64,000 bases of DNA from Planctomycetota bacterium (GTDB taxonomy: Bacteria > Planctomycetota > UBA1135 > GCA-002686595). Shown here piece after piece: positions 28,434 through 36,978 of the stretch. The notes under the pieces were generated by a model. It saw only the letters and a program-made list of their open reading frames with translations, had not been told where the DNA came from and searched no databases. Position 1 is the first letter of the stretch. Every line of letters starts with the position of its first letter. The position numbers and the translations under genes were made by a program. The DNA lies in assembly GCA_026692665.1 (NCBI GenBank), contig JAPLOF010000059.1, positions 1-64,000 on the forward strand, given 5' to 3'.

Positions 28434-30902
28434 TCAGTTCCCCTGCAGCCGCTGCGCCAGCGCCAGGAGCGCCGCGCGGTTCTCGAGGTTCCAGAGGCCC
28501 TGTGCCACGAGTCCGGGGAGCATCTCGGAGCCGCCCAGCATCTCCTCGGCGCGCGAGAGGTACAGAGGATCGCCGGTGAGTTCGAAGGCGTAGGCCAGCG
28601 AGCTCCAGCACTGCCAACCGTCGCCACCGTCGGCCGTCCCGTCCGCCGGCGGAGGACCACAGAAGGGGGCGTGCGCGAAGTCGGCGTCGCCGACCGCGAG
28701 CTTGCTCCAGGGGGCGTGATGGACGTCGCTCCAGCCCGGGGCCGTGACCATCGCGTGGAACGAGTCGCGCAGGTTGCGGCGCAGCGCCGCCGTGCGCCCG
28801 AGGTCGACACGGTCCAGCACGGTCTCGGCGAGGCCGACGAGCGCGTGCTCGGTGATGGCCTGCTCGATCGACTGGCGCGCGCGGTAGTGCCCGCCGAAGA
28901 GCTGCTCGTAGATCATCGCCTCGATGAAGCCGCTGCACTCGGACTGGCCGGCGTCGACGACGTCGGCCACGCGAGCGAACCAGGCGCGCGAGCGGCCGCG
29001 CCACTCCGGATCGGCGAGCGCGTACCAGGCCGTCGTGACGTCCAGGCCCCAGGCCTCGAGACGACCGAACGTGAAGCCCTGGTGGGGGTGAGCCGCGACG
29101 TAGTTCTGGTCCGTGCCGAGGCCGGTCGAGATGTAGTGACCGTAGTCGCTGTTCGGCATCTCGTTGTAGGACATGCGGAAGAGGGCCGCGTGCAGGGCCA
29201 GGGCCTCCTTCGCGAGCGTGTCGTTGCCGATCCAGGCCAGGGCCTTCGCGGGCGCCGTGTAGCGCACGAGGTGCTCGAGGTCGATGGGTTGGTACGAGCG
29301 CAGGGCCGCCTCGTAGTCGGGAGCCCGTCCCTGGGCCTGGACCGCGTCCACCTGGAACTGCGGCGCGCTGGCGAAACCGAACGGGTCGGCGGCCCACAGC
29401 AGCGGCGTGAGGAAGCACCAGATGGGCAGCCACTCGCCCGATTGTCCGTGCACGGTCCAGCGCGTGTAGTCGGACGGCTCCCCATCCTCGTCGTAGAGCG
29501 CGACCGGCTGCCGATCGGTCAGCATCCGGAGGCGCATCGCCAGCAGGCGATAGCCCGAGTTCGAAGCGATCTCGAGAGCGCGCAGGCCCTCGTACAGGTT
29601 GATCTCGTCGCCGCCGGCCATGCCGCCGTGGTCGATGCCCCAGGGATGCGCCCAGCCGAACGCCGGCGCCAGGATCGGGTAACCCGGAGCGGATCCGCTG
29701 CGCAGCGCGTTCGCGACCACGGAGTACTGGTTCTCGAGGTCGGCCGCGATGGTCGCCGGGTTCACGTGATCGAGGCGCGGCAGCGCGTGTTTCTGCGGGA
29801 AATAGCGCGCCGTCGCGGGATTCCACCACGAGTACAGGGCCGCTCCACTGGCGTTCGTGCCGCGGCGCGCGAAGCCCAGGTTCTGGTCGCGGGCGTAGTC
29901 CACGGCGCGATCCGAGTCGGCCATGCGCGCGAGCGCGAGGCGGCGCACCGTCTGCGCCTGGATCGGGAACACGTGCAGCTTGCCGCCCTCGAGGGGCTTC
30001 ACGAGCGGCACGCGCGTCCACTCCGCGCTCTCCACCGGATCTCCCGTGGCCGCGTCCGCGTCGTCCTGCCAGGCGCTCCAACCGGCCGGCAACCACAGGT
30101 CGATCGAATCGAAGTAGATCGTGCCGACCGGGTCGTCGGCGTCCGTCGAGTGGTCGTGGCCGCTGTGCCCGTTGTGGAAGGCGAGGTCGAGCGAGACCAC
30201 GGGCTCGCCGGCCCAGATCCGGAAGAACGCGTGGACGCCCATCATGTGCGGCAGCGTGCCCGTCGGTCCGCTGGACGGAGCGACCGGCGTCAAGGCGGTC
30301 ACCACGCGCCACTCGCGGCAAGCGACGCCGTCGCGCAGCGGTTGGACTCCGAGTTCCGGGGCCCGCAACTCGGCCGTGTACTCGTTGCCGAACACGTCCC
30401 GCGCCGCGAGGCGCAAGTGCGCCGCCGGTCGCAGGAGCGCGTCGAGCGCGGGGTGGGCCTCGAACGACCCCGCCCCGTGAGGCGCATCGACGATCGAGTA
30501 CTCGAGGTGCGCGCCGACCGGAGCGTCCTCGGGGCGGTGCACGCGCGCGAGCACCTCGACCACGTCCGCGCCGCCCGCGTCGTCGGGATAGCGCGACACG
30601 ATCTCGACCTGGGTCGGCACGAGCGTGCCGTCGGTGTCGCGGACGGCGAACGGCACGGCTCCGTCCGCGCGCGGGTACGTGCCGCGCGGCACGGGCACCG
30701 TGCCGCGCAGGACGAACTCGCGCGAGGAGGGCGCTTCCAGGGCGAGGCGCGCGACCTCGGGCTCCGTTCCGAGGCCGGCTTGTGCGGCCGTCGAGGACTG
30801 CGAGGCGGGGCCGCAGGCGAGGAGCAGGAGGAGAGCCAGGCCCGACGCGCGACGGGGCCAGGTTCGGGGGTACGCAGGCGCGGAGAGACACCGGTGCTTC
30901 AC
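28434..30902 (-). CDS. Large lipoprotein, paralogue 1, function unknown
   Basis: The 822-residue protein starts with a lipoprotein signal (about 26 residues, lipobox LLACG). It is paralogous along its whole length to the neighbouring lipoprotein encoded at 31127-33709. Shared landmarks: DVVEVLARV, LPH-M-G-HA, AHP(W/F)GI-HGGM, the LRM-TDRQP stretch, HLVRYT, DVHH(A/G)PW and a helical C-terminus with WSSLAYA-ELT. The N-terminal half looks like beta-sandwich domains and the C-terminal half (about 480-810) like an alpha/alpha barrel, the plan of some polysaccharide lyases. A relation to PcRGLX/YetA-like rhamnogalacturonan lyases is possible but unproven. The GTG at 30902, with an AGGAA ribosome site, was chosen because it starts the signal peptide. 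Confidence 0.7.
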   Translation of the reverse strand: MKHRCLSAPAYPRTWPRRASGLALLLLLACGPASQSSTAAQAGLGTEPEVARLALEAPSSREFVLRGTVPVPRGTYPRADGAVPFAVRDTDGTLVPTQVEIVSRYPDDAGGADVVEVLARVHRPEDAPVGAHLEYSIVDAPHGAGSFEAHPALDALLRPAAHLRLAARDVFGNEYTAELRAPELGVQPLRDGVACREWRVVTALTPVAPSSGPTGTLPHMMGVHAFFRIWAGEPVVSLDLAFHNGHSGHDHSTDADDPVGTIYFDSIDLWLPAGWSAWQDDADAATGDPVESAEWTRVPLVKPLEGGKLHVFPIQAQTVRRLALARMADSDRAVDYARDQNLGFARRGTNASGAALYSWWNPATARYFPQKHALPRLDHVNPATIAADLENQYSVVANALRSGSAPGYPILAPAFGWAHPWGIDHGGMAGGDEINLYEGLRALEIASNSGYRLLAMRLRMLTDRQPVALYDEDGEPSDYTRWTVHGQSGEWLPIWCFLTPLLWAADPFGFASAPQFQVDAVQAQGRAPDYEAALRSYQPIDLEHLVRYTAPAKALAWIGNDTLAKEALALHAALFRMSYNEMPNSDYGHYISTGLGTDQNYVAAHPHQGFTFGRLEAWGLDVTTAWYALADPEWRGRSRAWFARVADVVDAGQSECSGFIEAMIYEQLFGGHYRARQSIEQAITEHALVGLAETVLDRVDLGRTAALRRNLRDSFHAMVTAPGWSDVHHAPWSKLAVGDADFAHAPFCGPPPADGTADGGDGWQCWSSLAYAFELTGDPLYLSRAEEMLGGSEMLPGLVAQGLWNLENRAALLALAQRLQGN

Positions 30903-31126
30903 GGTGGTTCCTACTTCGCGAGTGAGTCTTGGACCGCGGGGAGGCGGTGGGGGGCTCCCAAGGGGTCTGCCCGTGACGACACGCCACGCCCCGAAGAGGC
31001 GGCCGAGACTAAGGCCAACTGTAGGAACCCGCAATCGGGCCCGTGGCGCCCTTCTGTACGGGTTGGGCAGGCGGGCCTAACCGGGCCCCCGATGGCCCCC
31101 TGCCGGGTCGAAGGCCGAAGGGGCTC

Positions 31127-33709
31127 CTAGTTCCGCGCCGGCGCCGCGGCCTCGGCTCCGAGGGTCTGGGCCAACTGGATCAGCGCGGCCCGGTTCTGCC
31201 AGTTCACGAGCGGGTTCGCGGTCAGCGTGCTGACGAGGTCCGCGTCGAGCATCTGTCCCGCCTTCTCCAGGAACAGGTGGTCGTGGGTCAGCTCGTAGGC
31301 GTACGCGAGGCTCGACCAGGCCTGGTAGTGGTCGGCGAAGCCGTAGTTCCCGTCGGCCGGGATCGTCGAGCAGAACGGCGGTTGCGCCATGTCGAACGGA
31401 CCGGTCGCCATCATCGCCCACGGACCGTGGTGGACGTCGCTCCACACGTAGGGCGAGACCATGGCGTAGTACGCGCGGCGCAGGACCTCGTTCAGGCGGC
31501 CCTCGAGCGCGTCGTCCGTGCCCTCGATCACGCTCTCGCGCAGGCCGGTGAGCGCGTTCTCCATGATCGCGGCCTCGATCGACTGGCGGCAGCGGTACTG
31601 GCTCTCGAACACGTTGTACTGCGGCGTGGACTGGATGACGCCGCTGCACGAGGACTGCCCACGTTCGAGGATCCCGACCAAGTCGCGGACCCACGGCTGC
31701 AGCGCGGAGCGCCACGCGTCGTCGGCGGTCGAGTAGGCGCACAGCACCGCGTCGAGGCCCCACGATTCGCCGCGGCCATAGCACAGGCCGAGTCCGGGGT
31801 AGTCCTGCACGTAGTTCTTCATCGCCAGCATCCCCGTGGAGATGATGTTGCCGTAGAGGTCCTGCGGCAGCGTGGAGTAGCCGAACAGGAAACCCTCGGC
31901 CTGGGCGCGCAGGTCCTCCTTGGCCAGCGTGTCGTTGTCGAGCCAGAGACAGACCTTCGCCGAGCGCGTGTAGCGCACGAGGTGCTGCCAGTCGATCGGG
32001 TCGTACCCGAGGAGCTCGCCTTCGTACCAGGGCGCACGACCCGCGGCCGCGACGGCCGCGACCTGGTGCGCGGGGGCCTGGCCGTACCCGAACGGGTCCG
32101 AGGCCCACAGCATCGGCGCGTTGTACCACCACACGGGGAGGAACTCGCCCGCCGACGCGTGCACGACCCACTCGCTCCAGCGCGCGGGCCGTCCGTCGGC
32201 GTTGAACATCACGTTGGGCTGGCGGTCGGTGTACATGCGCAGGCGCAGTTGCGCGGCGCGCAGGCCCTCGACCGAAGCGGCCTGCGCCACGTCGATGCCG
32301 TCGTACAGGTAGATCTCGGCGCCGCTGACCATGCCGCCGTGCTGGATGCCGAACGGGTGCGCCCATCCGAGGTTGCCGGACTCGATCGGGTAGGTCCCGG
32401 TCGCGCCGCTCGAGACCTGGTTCGAGAGACCGGCCCACTCGTCCGCGAGCTCCGCGCGCAGAGGCGCTTCGTTCTGGACACCCAGGCTCGGGATCGGATG
32501 GCGCTGCGAGAACCAGCGGCCGAGTTGGCCGTGCCACCACGAGAACAGCTCGAGCCCTTTGGCGCTCGTGCCTTCGCGACAGAAGGCCAGGCCCTCTTCG
32601 CGGAGGAAGGCGGCGGCGCGAGCTTCCGTGCCGGCGCGGGCGATGACGAGGCGACGCTCGAACTGCGCGAACGCCGGCATCACGTGCAGGGCGCCGCTCT
32701 CGATCGGGCGCACGAGCTGCTTCGTGGCGCGGCCGTCGACGGAGAGGCACGGACCCGCCCACGGATTGTCGGTCGCCTCGAGGACGACCCAGCCGGCCGG
32801 CACCGACAGCTCCAGGGCGTCGAAGTACACCTTGCCCAACGGGTCGTCGTCGTGCGTGGTCGAGTCGCGGCCGCTGAAGGCGTTGTGGACGCGCAAGTCG
32901 AGCGAGATGAAGTCCTCGCCGGACCAGCGCGTGACGTAGGCGTGCGCGCCCATGAGGTGCGGCAGCGTCGCCGTGTCGCCCGTCGTCGGGGTCACGGGCT
33001 TCAGCACCTCGTGGGTCGCGACCTCCGAGATCACGCGCCCGCGCTTCAGATTGCGCGCCGATCCGCCGCCGACGCGCGCGTCGGCGAAGAGGTCGGCGGT
33101 GTATTCCTGACCGAACACGTCGTGCGCGCGCAACAGGATCGCGCCCGGCTCCTCGAGCAGGTTCTCGACGTGCACGGAGGGGTGGCACTGACCCGCGCCG
33201 TGCGGCTGGTAGACGACTTCGTAGCGGATGCGCGCACCCGCGGCGATCCCGGTCGGACGGTCGACGCGCGCGAGCACCTCGACGACGTCGGCGCCGTCCT
33301 CGGCGCGCGGCCAGCGCGTCACGGTCTCGACCTGCGCCAGGGAGGAGATCCCGTCCGGGCCGCGCAACTGGAGCGGCACGGTCGCGGACGGCTCCACGAA
33401 GCCGCCGGCGGGCATCGGGATCGTGCCGTGCACGACGTAGGGGGTGATCGAAGGGACCACGACCTCGAAGACGCCGACGACGTCTCCCGCGGCCGCCAGG
33501 TCGCCCAGCGTGGGCGGCGGGCCGTCGTCGACGATCCCTCCGCCGCCGGTGGGTCCGGTCGCCGAGCTCGCACCGCTCGGTTCGGAGCCGCAAGCGCCCA
33601 GGGCGAGCGCGCACGCGCACGCTGCCGCGAAGGATCGGAACGCGTGACGACGCGAACCGCCGTGAAAGAGCGCGCCACCCTGCTGGTGCGCTCGAATGCC
33701 GAACATCAT
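31127..33709 (-). CDS. Large lipoprotein, paralogue 2, function unknown
   Basis: The 860-residue protein has a lipobox LGACG (Cys near residue 40), then a Ser/Gly/Thr-rich linker, then the same beta-rich plus alpha/alpha plan as its downstream paralogue. His-rich landmarks are kept: HPFGIQHGGM, DVHHGPW, HLVRYT and TDRQP, so these residues are candidates for a metal or substrate site. The start is ATG 33709 (a second ATG follows at once) with an AGAAGAGGA ribosome site. It is transcribed towards paralogue 1, with 224 bp between them and no clear terminator, and diverges from an SGNH hydrolase 150 bp away. Export to a membrane and a role in glycan handling are inferences. Confidence 0.7.
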   Translation of the reverse strand: MMFGIRAHQQGGALFHGGSRRHAFRSFAAACACALALGACGSEPSGASSATGPTGGGGIVDDGPPPTLGDLAAAGDVVGVFEVVVPSITPYVVHGTIPMPAGGFVEPSATVPLQLRGPDGISSLAQVETVTRWPRAEDGADVVEVLARVDRPTGIAAGARIRYEVVYQPHGAGQCHPSVHVENLLEEPGAILLRAHDVFGQEYTADLFADARVGGGSARNLKRGRVISEVATHEVLKPVTPTTGDTATLPHLMGAHAYVTRWSGEDFISLDLRVHNAFSGRDSTTHDDDPLGKVYFDALELSVPAGWVVLEATDNPWAGPCLSVDGRATKQLVRPIESGALHVMPAFAQFERRLVIARAGTEARAAAFLREEGLAFCREGTSAKGLELFSWWHGQLGRWFSQRHPIPSLGVQNEAPLRAELADEWAGLSNQVSSGATGTYPIESGNLGWAHPFGIQHGGMVSGAEIYLYDGIDVAQAASVEGLRAAQLRLRMYTDRQPNVMFNADGRPARWSEWVVHASAGEFLPVWWYNAPMLWASDPFGYGQAPAHQVAAVAAAGRAPWYEGELLGYDPIDWQHLVRYTRSAKVCLWLDNDTLAKEDLRAQAEGFLFGYSTLPQDLYGNIISTGMLAMKNYVQDYPGLGLCYGRGESWGLDAVLCAYSTADDAWRSALQPWVRDLVGILERGQSSCSGVIQSTPQYNVFESQYRCRQSIEAAIMENALTGLRESVIEGTDDALEGRLNEVLRRAYYAMVSPYVWSDVHHGPWAMMATGPFDMAQPPFCSTIPADGNYGFADHYQAWSSLAYAYELTHDHLFLEKAGQMLDADLVSTLTANPLVNWQNRAALIQLAQTLGAEAAAPARN

Positions 33710-33859
33710 GGGTCCTCTTCTCGGGGAGGTGCCTGCCCGCACCTCCCACGCCGCCCTAGTTCGGACACCGGGGCGTTCGTTCTGGAATCCGAAGGCGAAG
33801 AGCGGGCAGGAACTCTTCGGCCTTGCCCGGCGGCGCACCGCGCACGATGCTCGCGCTCC

Positions 33860-34927
33860 ATGGCACGCTGGTCCACGAAACGGAAGATCCTGCTGTCCCT
33901 GGCGGTCCTCGTACTCGGACTGCTCGCGCTGGAGGCCGCCGCGCGCGTGCGCTTCTACTCCCAGTACGGAACCTTCTTCCGCGTGCACACCTTCGCCGTG
34001 GATCCGGTGTCCGGCCTGCGGATCCCGCCGCCTTCGCGCCAGACGGGCGCGATCCGGATCGACAGCCGCGGCTTTCGCGGCGACGAGATCCAGGTGCCGA
34101 AGCCCGCTGGACGCATCCGCATCGCGTTCCTGGGGGCCTCCACGACGTTCTGCGCCGAGGCTTCGAGCAACCAGGCGACCTGGCCGAACCTGGTGTGCGA
34201 CGCGCTGCGCGCCGCGCACCCGCGAGCGGACATCGACTTCGTGAACGCGGGCGTCGCCGGCTACGTGCTGGACGACATCCAGAAGAACCTGGAGTTGCGC
34301 GTGGCGCCGCTCGCCCCCGACGTGATCGTGTTCTACGAGGCGACGAACGACCTCACCAAGTGGACGCGCGATCTGGCGCGCGAGCAGGGCGTCTACACCG
34401 GACACTCGGACGGCGAGGACTGGCTCGCTGAGATCTCGCTGGCCTGGCACCTGATCGAGAAGAACCTGCTGGTGAAGGCGCGGCAGAAAGAGGCGGCCGC
34501 GGCCGCGGGACGTCTCGTGCTCGACGAGTCGCGGGTCGTGCCGCCGTTCCGGGAGCGCCTGGAGCGGCTCGTGAAGCGCGCGCGGGAGATCGCGCCGTGC
34601 GTCGCGCTCGTGACGTTCTCCCAGGCCGCTCGCGCCGGACAGGACACCGAGCAGCAGAACGCCGCGTGCATCACGCACGCCTACTACATGCCGTACATCA
34701 GCCACGCCGCGGTCGTGCAGGGCTTCGGCGCGTACAACCGCGCGATTCGCGAGGTCGCGAAGGAGCAGGGGGCCGCGCTGATCGAAGGCGAGGACTCGAT
34801 CCCCGCCGACAAGGCGCACTTCGCCGATTCGGTCCACTTCACCGATGCTGGCTGCGTGCTCCAGGCGCGGCGCGTCGCCCACGGCCTGCTGGCGGATCCG
34901 TGCGTGCTCGGGCTCCTCGCCCGCTGA
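33860..34927 (+). CDS. Membrane-anchored SGNH/GDSL hydrolase
   Basis: The 355-residue protein has an N-terminal signal anchor (residues 9-27, LLSLAVLVLGLLALEAAA) and an SGNH hydrolase domain: block I GASTT with the nucleophile Ser (near 94), an FYEATNDL Asn block (near 160), and the C-terminal DSVHFTDAG (near 324) with catalytic Asp and His. Such enzymes remove acyl groups, often acetyl, from polysaccharides or peptidoglycan outside the cytoplasm. It shares layout with the SGNH protein encoded at the end of the window. The start is ATG 33860. It diverges from the tandem lipoproteins and lies next to nucleotide-sugar genes, which suggests a glycan substrate. Confidence 0.82.
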   Translation: MARWSTKRKILLSLAVLVLGLLALEAAARVRFYSQYGTFFRVHTFAVDPVSGLRIPPPSRQTGAIRIDSRGFRGDEIQVPKPAGRIRIAFLGASTTFCAEASSNQATWPNLVCDALRAAHPRADIDFVNAGVAGYVLDDIQKNLELRVAPLAPDVIVFYEATNDLTKWTRDLAREQGVYTGHSDGEDWLAEISLAWHLIEKNLLVKARQKEAAAAAGRLVLDESRVVPPFRERLERLVKRAREIAPCVALVTFSQAARAGQDTEQQNAACITHAYYMPYISHAAVVQGFGAYNRAIREVAKEQGAALIEGEDSIPADKAHFADSVHFTDAGCVLQARRVAHGLLADPCVLGLLAR

Positions 34928-34952
34928 ACGGCAGCGCGGCCGAGCCGCGCGT

Positions 34953-35975
34953 TCAGATCTCGCGGCGCGAACCGTGGGTCGCGTCGTCGATCGCCGCGCG
35001 TTCGACCTCGCGCTCCGTCATCTCCACGATCATGTCCTCGAAGCGCTGTCGCGGACGCCATCCCAGTTCCCGGCGCGCGCGCGTCGCGTCGCCGCAGAGG
35101 TCGTCGACGTCCAGCGGACGGAGCAAGGCCCGGTCGACGTCGACGTGGTCGCGCCAGTCGAGCCCGACGTGGCCGAACGCGACCTCCAGCAGGTCGCGCA
35201 CGCTGTGCGTTACGCCCGTGGCGACGACCCAGTCTCCCGGGGCGTCCTGCTGCAGCATTCGCCACATCGCCTCGACGAAGTCGGGCGCGTAGCCCCAGTC
35301 GCGCCGCGCCTCCAGGTTCCCGAGCGCCAGCCGTTCGGCGGGATCGACGCGGATCCGCGCGGCTGCGCGCGCCACCTTGCGGGTCACGAACTCCTCGCCT
35401 CGGCGCGGGCTCTCGTGGTTGAAGAGGATCCCGTTGCACGCGAAGAGTCCGTACGCCTCGCGTGCGATCAGCGTGGCCTGATGCGCGAGCACCTTCGCGC
35501 AGCCGTACGGCGAGCGCGGCCGGAAGGGGGTGACCTCGCTCTGCGGCGCGGGCGAGCCGCCGAACATCTCGCTCGATCCCGCCTGGTAGTAGCGCACCTC
35601 GCGCCGCGACCGGTCGCGATGGCCGCGGACGGCCTCGAGCATCCGCACGGCTCCGAGACCCGTCGTCTGGATCGTCGTCTCGGGCTGGGTGAAGCTCAGG
35701 CCGACGTGGCTCTGGGCGGCGAGGTGGTAGACCTCGTCGGGGTCCGCGCGCTCGGCGATCGCGCGCAACGCGAGCGGATCGCCCAGGTCGCCGTCGTGGA
35801 GCAGGAGGTCGGAGCTCCTCTCCGGACCCTCGACGAGGTGCGCGATCCGGGCCAGCGTCGCCGGCGAACGACGCCGCACGAGGCCGTGCACGCGGTAGCC
35901 GCGCGCGAGCAGGAACTCGGCCAGATAGCTGCCGTCCTGCCCCGTGATGCCGGTGATGAGCGCGCTCTTTCCCAT
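34953..35975 (-). CDS. gmd: GDP-mannose 4,6-dehydratase
   Basis: The 340-residue SDR enzyme converts GDP-D-mannose to GDP-4-keto-6-deoxy-D-mannose. Motifs: NAD(P)-binding GITGQDGSYLAE (residues 9-20), active-site SSEMFG, the YGCAK catalytic Tyr/Lys pair (near 155), and NHESPRRGEEFVTRK, the Gmd hallmark. Length matches the family. The ATG at 35975 starts directly at the Rossmann motif. It lies downstream of a probable reductase gene on the same strand (68 bp), which together would make GDP-rhamnose or a related 6-deoxyhexose for surface polysaccharide. Confidence 0.95.
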   Translation of the reverse strand: MGKSALITGITGQDGSYLAEFLLARGYRVHGLVRRRSPATLARIAHLVEGPERSSDLLLHDGDLGDPLALRAIAERADPDEVYHLAAQSHVGLSFTQPETTIQTTGLGAVRMLEAVRGHRDRSRREVRYYQAGSSEMFGGSPAPQSEVTPFRPRSPYGCAKVLAHQATLIAREAYGLFACNGILFNHESPRRGEEFVTRKVARAAARIRVDPAERLALGNLEARRDWGYAPDFVEAMWRMLQQDAPGDWVVATGVTHSVRDLLEVAFGHVGLDWRDHVDVDRALLRPLDVDDLCGDATRARRELGWRPRQRFEDMIVEMTEREVERAAIDDATHGSRREI

Positions 35976-36043
35976 GGTCGATTCGAGCGGAATCCTCTGC
36001 CCCGCGGACGCACGGCCCGCGGCTTTCTTCCGCGGCTTGTGTC

Positions 36044-36931
36044 TCACGGGGTGCCGCGGGACGCAAGCGCGGTCTCCCGCGCGGTCCAGGCGATCGACTC
36101 CTCGAGATCGTGGAGCGGGGTCCAGCCCGTGGCGGAGCGCAGCCGGGCCGCATCGGCGATCCACGACGCGCTGGTGCCGGGCGCGAACTCCACCCGGCTC
36201 GTGGATCCGAGTGCGTGCCGCAGGCGGTCGGCCAGTTCGGAGAGGCGGATCGCGCGCCCCGAACCCACATGGATCGTGGGCTCTCCCGGGGGCCGTGTCT
36301 CGAGGAGCGCGCGCAGGGCGCGCGCGACGTCGCGCCCGTCCGTGAGGTCGCGCAGGCCGTCGGGACCGGCGAGCTCGACGAGCGGCTCCGCGCGCAGCAG
36401 GCGCTCCAGGAGGTCGGGGACGAGGAGGCCCCGCGGCAGACCCGGTCCGAGGCTGCCGAAGAGTCGAGCGACGACGATGTCCAACTCGCCGGCGTATTGA
36501 CGGGCGCGCTCCTCGACGGCGGCTTTCGCGGCGCCGTAGTCGCCGGCCGGCGCGATGCGGCCCTCCTCGGCCAGCGGCTCCGCGCTCGGCGCCAGTACGT
36601 GGGCGCTCGAGACGACGAGCACACGCGCGCCCTCCGCATGTCGGGCCAGGTGGCCCAGCGCGCGCTCGGCGATCCGGAGCGTGGCCGTGCCCTCGACGGC
36701 GGCCGAAAAGCGCGCCGGCACGCTCGGTCCCGCGAGCAGCACGGCCGCGTCCCACGCGGCCGCGGGGATGGGCAGCGGCGCGTCACCCGCGAGATCGACG
36801 CGACGCGAACCCTCGGCGGGACGGTCCGCCGCGGATCGGGACCAGCCCTCGACCGCGTGTCCGCCGCGGCGCAGCTCGTCGACGAGGAGTCGGCCGAGGA
36901 AACCCGAGGAGCCGAGGACGAGGATCCGCAT
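36044..36931 (-). CDS. NAD-dependent epimerase/reductase, probable GDP-4-keto-6-deoxymannose reductase
   Basis: This 295-residue extended SDR has GSSGFLG (residues 7-13) and YGAAK (catalytic Tyr/Lys, near 131). It sits directly before gmd, and its size fits Rmd-type 4-ketoreductases that make GDP-D-rhamnose. Other products, such as 6-deoxy-talose or L-fucose via a bifunctional enzyme, cannot be excluded, since stereochemistry is not visible. The ATG at 36931 starts at the Rossmann strand MRILVLG. The spacing of 47 bp to the kinase-like gene upstream and 68 bp to gmd suggests one operon. Confidence 0.75.
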   Translation of the reverse strand: MRILVLGSSGFLGRLLVDELRRGGHAVEGWSRSAADRPAEGSRRVDLAGDAPLPIPAAAWDAAVLLAGPSVPARFSAAVEGTATLRIAERALGHLARHAEGARVLVVSSAHVLAPSAEPLAEEGRIAPAGDYGAAKAAVEERARQYAGELDIVVARLFGSLGPGLPRGLLVPDLLERLLRAEPLVELAGPDGLRDLTDGRDVARALRALLETRPPGEPTIHVGSGRAIRLSELADRLRHALGSTSRVEFAPGTSASWIADAARLRSATGWTPLHDLEESIAWTARETALASRGTP

Positions 36932-36978
36932 GGCGCGCCGATCCTCGCCTCGCGAGCCCCGCGTCTCCAGCGTGGACG

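Noticed and set aside
31081..31126. Hairpin after the second lipoprotein gene
   Set aside because: Only short broken stems can be drawn; not better than chance at this GC content.
31043..33859. Upstream extension of the SGNH hydrolase frame
   Set aside because: The frame is open only because of high GC; the signal anchor and homology start at ATG 33860.
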